A stretch of 64,000 nucleotides of DNA from an uncultured Clostridia bacterium (GTDB lineage Bacteria; Bacillota; Clostridia; Saccharofermentanales; Saccharofermentanaceae), in NCBI GenBank assembly GCA_947303185.1, contig CAMYXF010000001.1:248001-312000 (forward strand), given 5' to 3'. The translations under genes and the position numbers were made by a program. Position 1 is the stretch's first letter. Every line of letters starts with the position of its first letter. The notes under the pieces were generated by a model, which did no database searches, was not told the DNA's origin, and worked only from the letters and a program-made list of their open reading frames with translations. Of the stretch, positions 15,750 through 25,517 are shown in pieces.

Positions 15750-16862
15750 TTACTGACCATTCCCAAGTGCCTCGATTATCGCATCGGTTATACGCTTACC
15801 CGTATCTTTGATGGCAAGTCCCAGACTGGCTTTTCTAATCTCCTGCTGTCTTTCAGGATCGTTAAGAAGATCAGTGAGAACGCCTTCGAGTTTTCCCTCT
15901 TTTACGTCGTTGTCGCTGACTACTATGCCTGCCCCTTTTGAAGCAAGCGAATTTGCGTTATAAGTCTGGTGGTCGTGAGCTGCAAACGGATAAGGAACCA
16001 TGATTGCGCACGCGCCCGTTGCAGTGATCTCTGCGCATGTGACCGCACCTGCACGAAGGATGGAGCAGTCTGCCGCAGACATATAAAGATCAGGCCTGTC
16101 GATATATTCTTTTATCTCAAGATTAGGGAGTTTTCTGACTTCATCACTGATCTCGACGGAATTGTGTTTTCCTACCGAGATAACAAAATGAATGTCCTTG
16201 AACTCTTCTTTTTTCGCGATGTCGAAAACGAAGTTTGTAAGCGTTGCAGAACCCAAAGAACCGCCCATGATGAATACAAGCTTTGTATCTTCGGAAATGC
16301 CGAGTTCTTCTCTGGATCTCTCCCTTGATCTTCCGAACATGTTGCTTCGTACGGGATTGCCCGTATAAACAACTTTCTTTGCTTTAGCGAAAATAGATTC
16401 CTGATTAGGAAAACCGGTCATGACAAGAGCGCTGCCCTTGGCAAAGAGTTTATTTGCTCTTCCCGGGAAAGCATTTGCCTCGTGGATCATGACGGGCACT
16501 TTGCACTTCTTGGCAGCCATGATAAGAGGCGCACTTACATATCCGCCGGTGCATATGACTGCATCAGGCTTAAATTCCTTTATGAGCTCAAGGCACTGCT
16601 TCTTGCCGCGGTTGTTCGCGCTTAATGCTTTAAGTACTTTGGGCGTGGGCTTGTAAGGCATCGGGAGTGCTTCTACGTCTTTGAATTCATAACCGGCCTT
16701 GGGCACCAATTCACCTTCAAGACCGATCTTTCTTCCCGTGAAAATGATCTTGCAGTCGTCGCCGTTTTCTTCTGCAACTTCTACCAGAAGATCAGCAATG
16801 GCCAGGGCAGGATTAATGTGCCCTGACGTTCCTCCGCCTGTGATCATGAAGCGTCTTTCCAT
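15750..16862 (-). CDS. murG: UDP-GlcNAc:lipid I N-acetylglucosaminyltransferase
   Basis: Converts lipid I to lipid II on the inner membrane face, 370 aa. The N-terminal glycine loop GGGTSGHINPALA, HEANAFPGRANK and the C-terminal donor-binding region (FIMGGSLGSATLTNFV, SILRAGAVTCAEI, VPYPFAAHDHQTYNA) match MurG. GGAG precedes the ATG, 5 bp after ftsW. It is part of the dcw cluster. Confidence 0.95.
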   Translation of the reverse strand: MERRFMITGGGTSGHINPALAIADLLVEVAEENGDDCKIIFTGRKIGLEGELVPKAGYEFKDVEALPMPYKPTPKVLKALSANNRGKKQCLELIKEFKPDAVICTGGYVSAPLIMAAKKCKVPVMIHEANAFPGRANKLFAKGSALVMTGFPNQESIFAKAKKVVYTGNPVRSNMFGRSRERSREELGISEDTKLVFIMGGSLGSATLTNFVFDIAKKEEFKDIHFVISVGKHNSVEISDEVRKLPNLEIKEYIDRPDLYMSAADCSILRAGAVTCAEITATGACAIMVPYPFAAHDHQTYNANSLASKGAGIVVSDNDVKEGKLEGVLTDLLNDPERQQEIRKASLGLAIKDTGKRITDAIIEALGNGQ

Positions 16863-16867
16863 CTATG

Positions 16868-18298
16868 TCACGCTCCGCGCTTGAGCATTTTTTTCTCTGC
16901 CTGTCTCTTCTTTCTCTCGAGACTAAGTGTTCCGCTTCTGGATACAGACAGAATAAGACCGTAAGCAATAAGAAGTGTAACCTGTGCCGTACCGCCGTAA
17001 CTGATAAACGGAAGCGTTACACCCGTAGCAGGAATGACCTGCAGCTCAACCGATATATTCATTAAAACTTCGACAAATATCAGGGCCGTACACCCGGTCG
17101 CGATCGTCCGGGAGAACACGTCTTTGGCCCGCCAGCACACAATGACGCACATAATGAACATCACCATATACATAAGTATCAGCAGCACACCTCCGACAAA
17201 GCCCGTCTCCTCAACATAAATGGAGAAGATGTAGTCGTTCTGCGCCTCTGATACGTAGTTATATTTTGATCTGGAATTACCGAGACCTACGCCCCACATT
17301 CCGCCTGATCCAAGAGCGTTGTGGGCATTATCTACCTGACGGGTATCGTCTCGTGTAAGACCTTCTTCTTCGTTATCAAGTTCTTCATCGTCCGCATTGA
17401 AGATAGCGATTCGCTTGAACACGTGTGCGTAGTTGTTCATGAATCTCTCACGCTTTTCGGCAGGTGTAAACGCGAGAACGAGGACACCTAAGATAATGCC
17501 GATTATTCCGAGAATGGTCAGTCCCGTAAACCAGGACTTCGCGGAGATCTCGGAAACAAGAGCACACATGAACACAACTGCAGCAACGATGATGAAGCAT
17601 GAAAGGTGCGGCTGCAAAAGAATGATAACGTCGACCATGATGCACAAAGATACCGGTACGATGAAGTCAACACCTGCATTAACGAGAGCCTTTGAAAGAG
17701 GTGTCTTCGGTGACTTGATCTTACCTTCGCTTCTGAGTCTTGCGATAGTTGAACGGTAACCTGCGAATGCAACGACAAGAGCGACTTTGATGATCTCGGA
17801 ACTCTGGAGCTGGATAGGTCCGATGTTGATCCAACGGCTCGCACCGTGCTCACGTCCTACGCCGAGCGCAAGCGTTGCAACCGCGAGACCGAAACTTAAG
17901 ATATAAGCGGAATAACAGATCCATCTCTGTCTGAAGAAGTCGATCGGGATGAATGCAACAATGAACATTACCACGAGTCCTGCAATTGTAAATCTGATCT
18001 GTCTGTTAAGGAACCATGTTGAATCCTGGAACTGACCATAAGCGTCAGGACCTGATACGGAATAAAGGATGATCAGACCGAATACGAGCATTACGAAGAT
18101 CATGAGGATCATCGGAATGTTGGATGTCTTTACGGCCTTCTCGATGGATGCGGCATTGATACCGTCCATAATGCCCTTTGACGGCGGTTCGATGAGGCTG
18201 TCGATATCCGTTACAGGTGCCTGCTTTTTCTCGGGAGCAGGAATCTTCTCCGTACCCGGCATGTCAGGAATTATCGATTGTCTTTTCTTCTCTGCCAT
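16868..18298 (-). CDS. ftsW: SEDS-family peptidoglycan polymerase FtsW
   Basis: Polytopic membrane glycosyltransferase that works with a class B PBP at the septum. 476 aa with a 65-residue cytoplasmic N-terminal extension and about ten TM helices. Family features include GREHGASRWINIGPIQLQ, GGMWGVGLGNSRSKYN, DYIFSIYVEETGF and GVTLPFISYGG. A second SEDS gene at 28725 is assigned rodA; this one is next to murG, so FtsW is preferred. It follows murF directly (3-bp gap), where mraY and murD usually lie. Confidence 0.92.
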   Translation of the reverse strand: MAEKKRQSIIPDMPGTEKIPAPEKKQAPVTDIDSLIEPPSKGIMDGINAASIEKAVKTSNIPMILMIFVMLVFGLIILYSVSGPDAYGQFQDSTWFLNRQIRFTIAGLVVMFIVAFIPIDFFRQRWICYSAYILSFGLAVATLALGVGREHGASRWINIGPIQLQSSEIIKVALVVAFAGYRSTIARLRSEGKIKSPKTPLSKALVNAGVDFIVPVSLCIMVDVIILLQPHLSCFIIVAAVVFMCALVSEISAKSWFTGLTILGIIGIILGVLVLAFTPAEKRERFMNNYAHVFKRIAIFNADDEELDNEEEGLTRDDTRQVDNAHNALGSGGMWGVGLGNSRSKYNYVSEAQNDYIFSIYVEETGFVGGVLLILMYMVMFIMCVIVCWRAKDVFSRTIATGCTALIFVEVLMNISVELQVIPATGVTLPFISYGGTAQVTLLIAYGLILSVSRSGTLSLERKKRQAEKKMLKRGA

Positions 18299-18301
18299 TT
18301 A

Positions 18302-19756
18302 TCAGGCGTTTCCTTTCTCGATAAAGCTCTTTGCGACTTTCTCAAAACCGAAGCTGTGAGAAGCTTTGAAGAGTATAGCGTCACCGTCTCTGACGTAGTC
18401 TTCAAGACGTCTGCTTACGTCATCCGTATCCTTACATTTTACTATTTCGAGCTTCATATTTATCATGTGTGCGCCTCTGATAAAATCATCGGCATTGTCA
18501 CCTGTGACAAATACTCTGTCGAAGTCATATGAAGCGCAGTCCTTACCGGTTAATTCATGAAGGCCTGAAGCAAAATCACCGAGCTCGAGCATGCCGCCCA
18601 AAGCCAAAACTTTACGGTGTCCCCTGGCCTTTCTTGAGAAATTCAGGAACGCATTTTCCATTGATTCGGGAGATGCGTTATACGCGTCATTCATGATTAT
18701 ATATTTCTTTGTTTCTGTAATCGCGCCTCTTCCGTCCATCGCGCTTCTGTTGCTGATAACTTCAGCTATCTTCTTCTGGGTTTCAGATGAACTTGTGATG
18801 CCTGTCATGTATGCGCAGAAGATCGCGAAAAGAGCATTTCTGATGCAGCTCTGTCCGTACATTCCGACATTAAGCGGAACCTGGAATTCGGATCTCTCAT
18901 CCATTCTCTTGAGTACTGCACGGAAAGACATGCCGCTGTCCGTCTCCTTAACGTCATTTGCGGATACGACAAGCGGACAAGGAAGATTATCATCTGAACC
19001 CGCCATGATGCCTGCGATGAAATTATTGATCGGAAGCTCTTTTACGCAGTGATCGAAAAGTCTTCTGTCATCTGCATTAACGGCAATGATACCGCCGTCC
19101 GTAAGGCCTTCGCAGATCTCCATCTTTGCTTTTAAGATGGATTCCTTGCTTCCTAAAATTCCGATATGTGAATAACCGACATTGGTAATTATCGCAATGT
19201 CAGGTCTTGCAATTTTTGTAAGATAAGATATCTGTCCCTCGCCTCTCATGCCCATCTCGACAACGATGACTTCGCTGTCTTCAGGTGCGGAAAGGATCGT
19301 CTTGCTCATTCCGATCTCGTTGTTGTTATTTGCAACTGTCGAATGAACTTTAAGACCTGTCTTAAGGACTTCAGTGATCATGGTCCTTGTCGATGTTTTT
19401 CCGACAGAACCGGTAATAGCAATGACCTTGCATCCGAGCTTGAATCTGTAGTGGTTTGCAAGAAGTCCAAGTGCATGAACCGTATCTTCAACAATGATCG
19501 CAACAGCACCTTCCGGAACTGCTTCCTCATCGTTTGTAACAACGGCGCAGGCGCCCAGTTCTATTGCCTTTGCAAGGAACTTGTTACCATCAAAATTCTC
19601 GCCCTGCAGAGCGATGAAAAGTTCACCCTCTTTTATCGTTCTCGTATCAGTCGATACACCGGTGACATTTATCGCCGTTGCAAAAACGATGGCATCTGTT
19701 TTAGATACCAGTTTTCCTCCGACTGCTTTCTTAACTTCTTCAAGAGTAAACATCAT
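18302..19756 (-). CDS. murF: UDP-MurNAc-tripeptide:D-Ala-D-Ala ligase
   Basis: Adds D-Ala-D-Ala to the UDP-MurNAc-tripeptide, 484 aa. The ATP-binding motif is AITGSVGKTSTRTM, with NNNNEIGMSKTIL, VVEMGMRGEGQI and DAYNASPESM as MurF signatures. The ATGATG start overlaps the murE stop by 4 bases (ATGA). Only 3 bp separate its stop from ftsW. Confidence 0.94.
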   Translation of the reverse strand: MMFTLEEVKKAVGGKLVSKTDAIVFATAINVTGVSTDTRTIKEGELFIALQGENFDGNKFLAKAIELGACAVVTNDEEAVPEGAVAIIVEDTVHALGLLANHYRFKLGCKVIAITGSVGKTSTRTMITEVLKTGLKVHSTVANNNNEIGMSKTILSAPEDSEVIVVEMGMRGEGQISYLTKIARPDIAIITNVGYSHIGILGSKESILKAKMEICEGLTDGGIIAVNADDRRLFDHCVKELPINNFIAGIMAGSDDNLPCPLVVSANDVKETDSGMSFRAVLKRMDERSEFQVPLNVGMYGQSCIRNALFAIFCAYMTGITSSSETQKKIAEVISNRSAMDGRGAITETKKYIIMNDAYNASPESMENAFLNFSRKARGHRKVLALGGMLELGDFASGLHELTGKDCASYDFDRVFVTGDNADDFIRGAHMINMKLEIVKCKDTDDVSRRLEDYVRDGDAILFKASHSFGFEKVAKSFIEKGNA

Positions 19757-21258
19757 TTATTTCCTTCTCGCTCTAATACAGCGTTTCTTGCCTGCTCACA
19801 ATCATCAAAATGAATCGTCTTATCTGCAAAGATCTGATAGTCTTCATGACCCTTGCCCGCGATAAGAACAGTATCACCTTCCGAAGCCATGTTGACAGCA
19901 AGTCTGATGGCTTTGCTTCTGTCAGGTTCTATCTCGTATTTTCCTTCTGTTTTGGACATGCCGGTAACGATATCCTGAATGATCGCATCAGGTTCTTCAT
20001 TTCTCGGATTATCGGATGTGATGACAGTATAATCAGACAGTCTGCCTGATACTTCACCCATCTCAAAACGTCTTGTTTTCGCGCGGTTTCCGCCGCATCC
20101 GAAAACCGTTATTATCCTGCCTTCGGTATATTCCTTAAGTGTATTGAGAACGCTCTCAAGTGCAGCCGCATTGTGCGCATAATCGACCAGGATATTTACG
20201 CCGAAATCATTTTCGACAGGCTGCATTCTTCCGGGCACGCTGATGGTCTCCAAAGCAGTCTTTACCGCTTCGATATCAATACCTTCAACATATGCAGAAC
20301 AGATTGCGCAGAGTGCGTTATAAACGTTGAACTTGCCGGGAAGCGCTACAAAGATATCACCCTTGTAGTATTCGGAATCAAGTTCGAAAACTGTACCCGT
20401 GACATGGCCTCTTCTTTCAGGTCTCAGATTCCTTGCGACAAAATCCGCATTGCCTTCAACGGAATATGTAAGAAGATCAACTTTGCCTTTGCAGTAATCA
20501 GTAACCCTGTCAGCAATCTCACAGTCGGCATTGAGGATTCCCTTATCGCAGCTGTCGAAGATCTTCAGCTTGCATGTGATGTAATCTTCCATATCAGGAT
20601 GCTCGTTGGGAGCAATGTGATCTTCGTAAAGATTTGTAAATGCTGCAGTGCGGTACTTAAGACCTCTGACCCTGTCGAGCTTTAATGCCTGTGAAGATAC
20701 TTCCATGACAAGATTGTTAGAACCTGTCTTTACGAGTTTATCCATCATCTCATAGAGTTCTCTTGATTCGGGTGTGGTGTGTGATGAATGAATCTTCTCA
20801 CCTGCGATGATGTTGCATACGGTTCCGATGAGTCCTGCGTTCTTTCCGCTCTTCTCGAGGATCTCTCTTAACATGAAAGCCGTAGTGGTCTTACCCTTTG
20901 TTCCGGTAATACCGAATACGGAAATTTCATTCTCGGGATGGCCATAGAAATTTGCGCTCAAGTCAGCAAGATGCTTGTGGGTATCTTCGATCTCGACAAT
21001 AGCTGCGCTGCCGGAAACAGCTTTCAATTCTTCTTCGGAAAAACCTTCCCTTCTGCTGTCCACAACGATTGCAGAAGCACCCTGTTCAAATGCTTTGGAT
21101 GCAAATGCATGACCATCTACGGTAAAGCCGCAGACACATACGAAAAGAGATCCGGGAATTACTTTTCTTGAATCAAATTCAACAGAAGTGATCTCAGTAT
21201 CAAGATCACCGGAGATAAGTTTATAGTCTGTTCCGCTAAGAACTTTACGCAGCTGCAT
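19753..21258 (-). CDS. murE: UDP-MurNAc-L-Ala-D-Glu:meso-diaminopimelate ligase
   Basis: Adds the third amino acid of the stem peptide, 501 aa. ATP loop GITGTKGKTTTAFM, HTTPESRELY and the specificity motif DNPRNEEPD are visible. In established MurE work DNPR marks the meso-DAP-adding type, so the cell wall is predicted to be meso-DAP. The 144-bp gap upstream separates it from the PBP gene and has AT-rich stretches that could hold a promoter. It overlaps murF by 4 bases. Confidence 0.94.
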   Translation of the reverse strand: MQLRKVLSGTDYKLISGDLDTEITSVEFDSRKVIPGSLFVCVCGFTVDGHAFASKAFEQGASAIVVDSRREGFSEEELKAVSGSAAIVEIEDTHKHLADLSANFYGHPENEISVFGITGTKGKTTTAFMLREILEKSGKNAGLIGTVCNIIAGEKIHSSHTTPESRELYEMMDKLVKTGSNNLVMEVSSQALKLDRVRGLKYRTAAFTNLYEDHIAPNEHPDMEDYITCKLKIFDSCDKGILNADCEIADRVTDYCKGKVDLLTYSVEGNADFVARNLRPERRGHVTGTVFELDSEYYKGDIFVALPGKFNVYNALCAICSAYVEGIDIEAVKTALETISVPGRMQPVENDFGVNILVDYAHNAAALESVLNTLKEYTEGRIITVFGCGGNRAKTRRFEMGEVSGRLSDYTVITSDNPRNEEPDAIIQDIVTGMSKTEGKYEIEPDRSKAIRLAVNMASEGDTVLIAGKGHEDYQIFADKTIHFDDCEQARNAVLEREGNK

Positions 21259-21402
21259 TACTTATACCCTCTTCTGTTTTGCAACGCGATGTTTTCGCGT
21301 ATCGGCCGACAACTATATTAAAACAAAAAAAGTCAATTTCTATTGTGGCAAAAAGAATGAAATTAGCGCAGTTGACACAAATATGTTTGTGCGTCAGAGC
21401 AC

Positions 21403-23838
21403 TTATGTATCATCATCGTCGTGGTGCTCAGGCGGCAGCGCGTCAGCCGGTGTCGGAGTAGCCGTCGGCTGGGGCTGGCTTGCCGTTCCGGTATTCGTCA
21501 GTGTTACGTAGATGATGTCACCTGCATAAACCGTAGAACCTGATGTTACGCTCTGCGCAGTGCATATACCTTCAATGTCACTGTCGCTGTTGATCTTGCA
21601 GTTAAGGTTCATCTTAAGGCATGCCTCGATACACTCGATGGCTGACATTCCGATCATGTTCGGAACTCTGGTCGTGAGCATCTGCTCCTGTGAAACTCCT
21701 TCAGGATAAAGAACAACGACGCCGGTCTTATAGAGCGTGTGATAGTAGTCAGGATATGTTCTTGCGACAATCGTATCAGAAGTCATGTCGAGCGTTCCGT
21801 AAAGAGTTGAAAGTCCGTTTACGGAGATTCTTGAAGCAGCCTGTGAAGCGGGCATACCGTCAACCTTCTGGACGTACCATTCCTTCAGCATCTCATCGTA
21901 TTCTTCTTCCGTGAATCTTCTCTCAACACCCATGTAAGCGAGTGTGCCTTCAACGATCTTTGCAGCCGTGGAAGCTGCAGATGAAGATCCGACCGTATGA
22001 TCTTTCGGCTTATTGATTACGACGAGAACTGCGATCTTAGGATCGTAAGAAGGTGCATAGCATGAGAATGAGAGCACGTGCGCACCCTTAAGTTCACCAA
22101 CGTCGATCGTAGATGTAGACGTCTTACCAGCGACTGAATATCCGGCAACCTTACCGGCAGAACCTGTACCGTCGGATACAACGCCTTCCATCAGGACTCT
22201 TACACGCTTGCAGGTATCTTCGGAGAACACCGTACGTACTACTTCAGGCTCGATCTCATCGATGATGTTTCCTTCAGGATCAGTGATGTATTTTACGATG
22301 TGCGGAACGAGAAGGTCGCCGCCGTTGATGATGGCGCAGTAAGAAGTGATCAGCTGGATAGGAGTAACCGTCGAAGACTCGCCGTATGCAAGAACGGCCA
22401 TGTCGACATTGGTAGGACTCTTATGGAAGATTCCCTTACCTTCAGCAGGAAGATCGATTCCGGTGTAATCATAGAAACCGAGCATTCTTACGTATGAGTA
22501 ATACTTGTCTCTTCCGATTCTGTATGCAAGCTGCGTGAAGACAGGGTTGCATGAGTTATGGAATGCATCTTCAAGTGTTTCCATACCGTGGTTGTAACCG
22601 CCGGATTTCTGGAGCCAGCACGAGATAGTATGCGTGGATGAAATTGCAATAGGAGCATCGTCGAAAAGCTCCTGTTCATAAGAGAGGTTTTCCTCGAATG
22701 CCATGCATGTAGTAAGTGACTTGAATGTTGAACCAGGCTCGTAAGTATCTGATACACATCTGTTACGCCACGCGTTTGCCATAACGTACTGTACGCGGTC
22801 ATCAGCACTCATGAAATTCCATGTGTCCATATCTGTTCCGTAAGGCATTGCATACGGATCGTTACAGTCGTAATTAGGCAGCGAAACCATCGCATAAACG
22901 GCACCCGTATACGGGTTCATTACGATGGCGCAGACACCGTCGATAGGATCATATTTGTCATATGCTTCCTTGGCCGCTTCTTCCGCGATTCTCTGGATAC
23001 TGATATCGATGTTGGTAACGATGTTGTTACCGTCTGATACAGCTATCGTCGTAGCATCAGAATAAGGCAGTACGCCGCCCGTGATTTCATCTGTCTCAGA
23101 ATATCTGTATCCGTCTTCACCGGATAAGACGTCATTATAGTAAGCCTCAAGTCCGTAAAGACCGTTAAGGCTGACACCGTCGTTTCTCGCATAACCGATT
23201 ACCTGTGAAGCAAGTGAACCGTAGTTATAGTATCTTTGGGGAACTGCTACAAAGCCGAATCCCTTTACTTTATTCTCCTTGAGGTAAGCTTCAAACTCAT
23301 CCTTCTTTTCCTGGGGAACGTTCTTAATGACGTCGCATCCCGCAACGTCATTTCTCTTATCATTCTTATCATTTGGATCAACAGGAATTATCGAATCCAT
23401 CTTCTCGTAAGTTACGCCGAGCATCGCAACACAACTCTGGATGATCTGCTCTCTTGTAAGCTCTGTGGAAGTAACCATCTTAGGTGAGCAGATTACAGTG
23501 TAGTCGTATGTGTTGGATGCCAGAGGAACGAGGTTTGCATCGTAGATCATTCCTCTGCTCGCGCTGTATGTCATGAGCGTCCACTGTTCATCAGCAGCGG
23601 CTCTGGCGTACTTGTCGTAATCTGTTACGGTAGTCTTGTAAAGTACATAAACAAGATAAACGGCAAACAGAAGGACGATGCCCGTTACAACACCGACCCA
23701 TGTCTTTGCCCAAAAGGTTGATCTTCTCTGCTTAGGCTGTTTAGGCTGAACTTCTTTTTGAGGCTGTTCGGGTTTATTCTCCGCTTTTGCCCTGACCTCA
23801 GCTTCAGTAGGAATTATGGACTTGCCCTTTACGGGCAT
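21403..23838 (-). CDS. Class B penicillin-binding protein (FtsI/SpoVD-like) with PASTA domain
   Basis: Septal transpeptidase of about 811 aa. A cytoplasmic basic tail (about 1-50) leads to one TM helix (about 60-82), a dimerisation domain, the transpeptidase domain with SxxK as STFK near residue 368, SxN as SCN near 430 and the third motif KTS near 573 instead of the usual KTG, and then a PASTA-like repeat (about 726-785). The C-terminus ends in a P/T/D-rich tail. The frame opens at 23886, but the ATG at 23838, 7 bp after the ftsL stop, fits a normal operon junction. Position after ftsL supports a division role. Confidence 0.92.
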   Translation of the reverse strand: MPVKGKSIIPTEAEVRAKAENKPEQPQKEVQPKQPKQRRSTFWAKTWVGVVTGIVLLFAVYLVYVLYKTTVTDYDKYARAAADEQWTLMTYSASRGMIYDANLVPLASNTYDYTVICSPKMVTSTELTREQIIQSCVAMLGVTYEKMDSIIPVDPNDKNDKRNDVAGCDVIKNVPQEKKDEFEAYLKENKVKGFGFVAVPQRYYNYGSLASQVIGYARNDGVSLNGLYGLEAYYNDVLSGEDGYRYSETDEITGGVLPYSDATTIAVSDGNNIVTNIDISIQRIAEEAAKEAYDKYDPIDGVCAIVMNPYTGAVYAMVSLPNYDCNDPYAMPYGTDMDTWNFMSADDRVQYVMANAWRNRCVSDTYEPGSTFKSLTTCMAFEENLSYEQELFDDAPIAISSTHTISCWLQKSGGYNHGMETLEDAFHNSCNPVFTQLAYRIGRDKYYSYVRMLGFYDYTGIDLPAEGKGIFHKSPTNVDMAVLAYGESSTVTPIQLITSYCAIINGGDLLVPHIVKYITDPEGNIIDEIEPEVVRTVFSEDTCKRVRVLMEGVVSDGTGSAGKVAGYSVAGKTSTSTIDVGELKGAHVLSFSCYAPSYDPKIAVLVVINKPKDHTVGSSSAASTAAKIVEGTLAYMGVERRFTEEEYDEMLKEWYVQKVDGMPASQAASRISVNGLSTLYGTLDMTSDTIVARTYPDYYHTLYKTGVVVLYPEGVSQEQMLTTRVPNMIGMSAIECIEACLKMNLNCKINSDSDIEGICTAQSVTSGSTVYAGDIIYVTLTNTGTASQPQPTATPTPADALPPEHHDDDDT

Positions 23839-23845
23839 GCTGTCA

Positions 23846-24520
23846 TTACTTCTCGGGGTGCGCTGCATAGTAATCAGCCAATGCATCCTTGGAATCGTTC
23901 AATTCGTCATCATCGATTCCGTCGGAGTTATAGTTTGCTCTTGTGCGGAGCGAATCAGTATTCGGAATCGGGAGATTGATAACCTGGTTCTGGTTAGGAT
24001 CCTGCATACCGAGCGCGATAGCCTGGGCACGGATAACATCCATGTCAGCGATACCGTTTGCTTCCTCTTCCGCATTTACGATTTCTCTCTTGATCGTGTT
24101 GATCTGGTCCTTGAGATTGGAATTGTCTCTTGCAAGCTCTGAAAGCTCTGTCTGAGGATTGAGCAGGAGCATTACGAAGAATCCCAAAAGGATGATGAGT
24201 CCGATTGATACGATAGTCTCGAAAAGTCTTCTACCGGTCAGTCTTCTGGACTTTTTCTTATTCTCAAGTCTTACCTTCGGATCTTCGTGATCCTTTGCAT
24301 ACTGGACAGCTCTCTCGTGAACTGCTTCATAAGATACAACGGGATTCTCTTCGATGATCAGAGGTTCGTCTTCAATTACAGGCGCAACGTCAGGTAATAC
24401 TTCGCCATTCTTATAGATAAGATTGGTCTTTCCGGCAGACAGCACTTCATTAAGCGCTTCATCATTCGCGCCCACATCGAAGCTCTTTATTTTTCTTTTC
24501 GATGTTACCTTAACTGCCAT
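23846..24520 (-). CDS. ftsL: FtsL-like division protein
   Basis: A 224-aa bitopic protein. Residues 1-100 are charged and cytoplasmic; one TM helix (about 105-127, FETIVSIGLIILLGFFVMLL) is followed by a short coiled coil (LSELARDNSNLKDQINTIKREI) and a small extracytoplasmic tail. FtsL proteins are poorly conserved, so the call rests on topology and on position between rsmH and the PBP gene. The cytoplasmic part is longer than usual. Confidence 0.82.
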   Translation of the reverse strand: MAVKVTSKRKIKSFDVGANDEALNEVLSAGKTNLIYKNGEVLPDVAPVIEDEPLIIEENPVVSYEAVHERAVQYAKDHEDPKVRLENKKKSRRLTGRRLFETIVSIGLIILLGFFVMLLLNPQTELSELARDNSNLKDQINTIKREIVNAEEEANGIADMDVIRAQAIALGMQDPNQNQVINLPIPNTDSLRTRANYNSDGIDDDELNDSKDALADYYAAHPEK

Positions 24521-24548
24521 TACCTTATATACTTACCCTTTGTATTTA

Positions 24549-25517
24549 TCAGTTGTACTGTTCATTATCGTTTCTCTCGAAAACCCTGAGTTTTGAACTT
24601 CTTGCTCTCGGGTTGATGTCGATTTCTTCCTGTGTCGGTTCAATCGGCTTTTTGGTTATTACCGTACCGAGTGACTTCTTGCCGCATACACATACAGGGA
24701 AATCTCTCGGACATGTGCACGGACTCTCTGCCGACCTGAACGCTTCTTTTACTATTCTGTCTTCGAGCGAATGGAATGAGATGATCGCCATTCTTCCGCC
24801 CGGTTTGAGCTTTCTGATTCCGTCCTGGAGAAGTGACTCAAGGCCGTCGAGCTCGTGGTTTACTTCGATTCTTATAGCCTGGAAACATCTCTTTGCGGGA
24901 TGCTGGTCCTCGCCTCTTCCGTGACCCGGCATATATTCCTTAATAGCTGCAGCGAGCTCTGTCGTTCTTGAGAAAGGCTTTGTTCTTCTTCTCTCTACGA
25001 TGCCGTCTGCAATTCTTCCTGCGTGATGTTCTTCACCGTATTCTCTGAAGATCCTCTCAAGATCATCTCTTGAATATCTGTTAACTACTTCAGCAGCAGT
25101 GAGCCATTCGTCAGGATCCATTCTCATGTCCAAAGGACCGTTCTTCATATATGAGAATCCTCTTTCAGCCGTATCGAGCTGGTATGAGGAGACACCGAGA
25201 TCCGCCATGATGCCGTCGACTTTGCCGACCTTAAGGCTGCGGATGATATCATCGATATCCTTGTAATCTGATTTAACGGGCATCCAGTCAATGCCTGCAA
25301 ATGCCTCTCTTCTCTCCATGCAGGCTGCAAGAGCGGCATCGTCCTTATCGATTGAGATAAGGATTCCCTGACCCTTCATTCTGCGTGCGATCTCGGCGCT
25401 GTGGCTTCCGCCTCCTGCCGTACAATCTACGTAGATACCGCCCGGTCTGACGTTAAGAGCGTCAACCGTCTGATAGAGCAATACCGGGATGTGGTCAAAA
25501 TCAGAGACCTTCAACAT
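24549..25517 (-). CDS. rsmH: 16S rRNA (cytosine-1402-N4)-methyltransferase
   Basis: A 322-aa SAM-dependent methyltransferase (formerly MraW). Signatures are HIPVLLYQTVDAL, the SAM loop DCTAGGGSHSAEIA, MADLGVSSYQLD and FHSLEDRIVKEAF. GGAGACGAAG precedes the ATG, which lies inside the mraZ 3' end (17-bp overlap). It is the second gene of the dcw cluster. Confidence 0.95.
   Translation of the reverse strand: MLKVSDFDHIPVLLYQTVDALNVRPGGIYVDCTAGGGSHSAEIARRMKGQGILISIDKDDAALAACMERREAFAGIDWMPVKSDYKDIDDIIRSLKVGKVDGIMADLGVSSYQLDTAERGFSYMKNGPLDMRMDPDEWLTAAEVVNRYSRDDLERIFREYGEEHHAGRIADGIVERRRTKPFSRTTELAAAIKEYMPGHGRGEDQHPAKRCFQAIRIEVNHELDGLESLLQDGIRKLKPGGRMAIISFHSLEDRIVKEAFRSAESPCTCPRDFPVCVCGKKSLGTVITKKPIEPTQEEIDINPRARSSKLRVFERNDNEQYN

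Noticed and set aside
15031..15756. Long plus-strand reading frame opposite divIB (Ser/Phe-rich)
   Set aside because: It is the mirror of the Lys/Glu-rich divIB tail; no start context or family match. The same applies to the frame at 36219-37121 opposite infB.
21374..21395. Terminator between the PBP gene and murE from GCACAAA-CATA-TTTGTGT
   Set aside because: The stem is followed by CAACTGCGC, not a T tract, on the minus strand, so termination is not supported.
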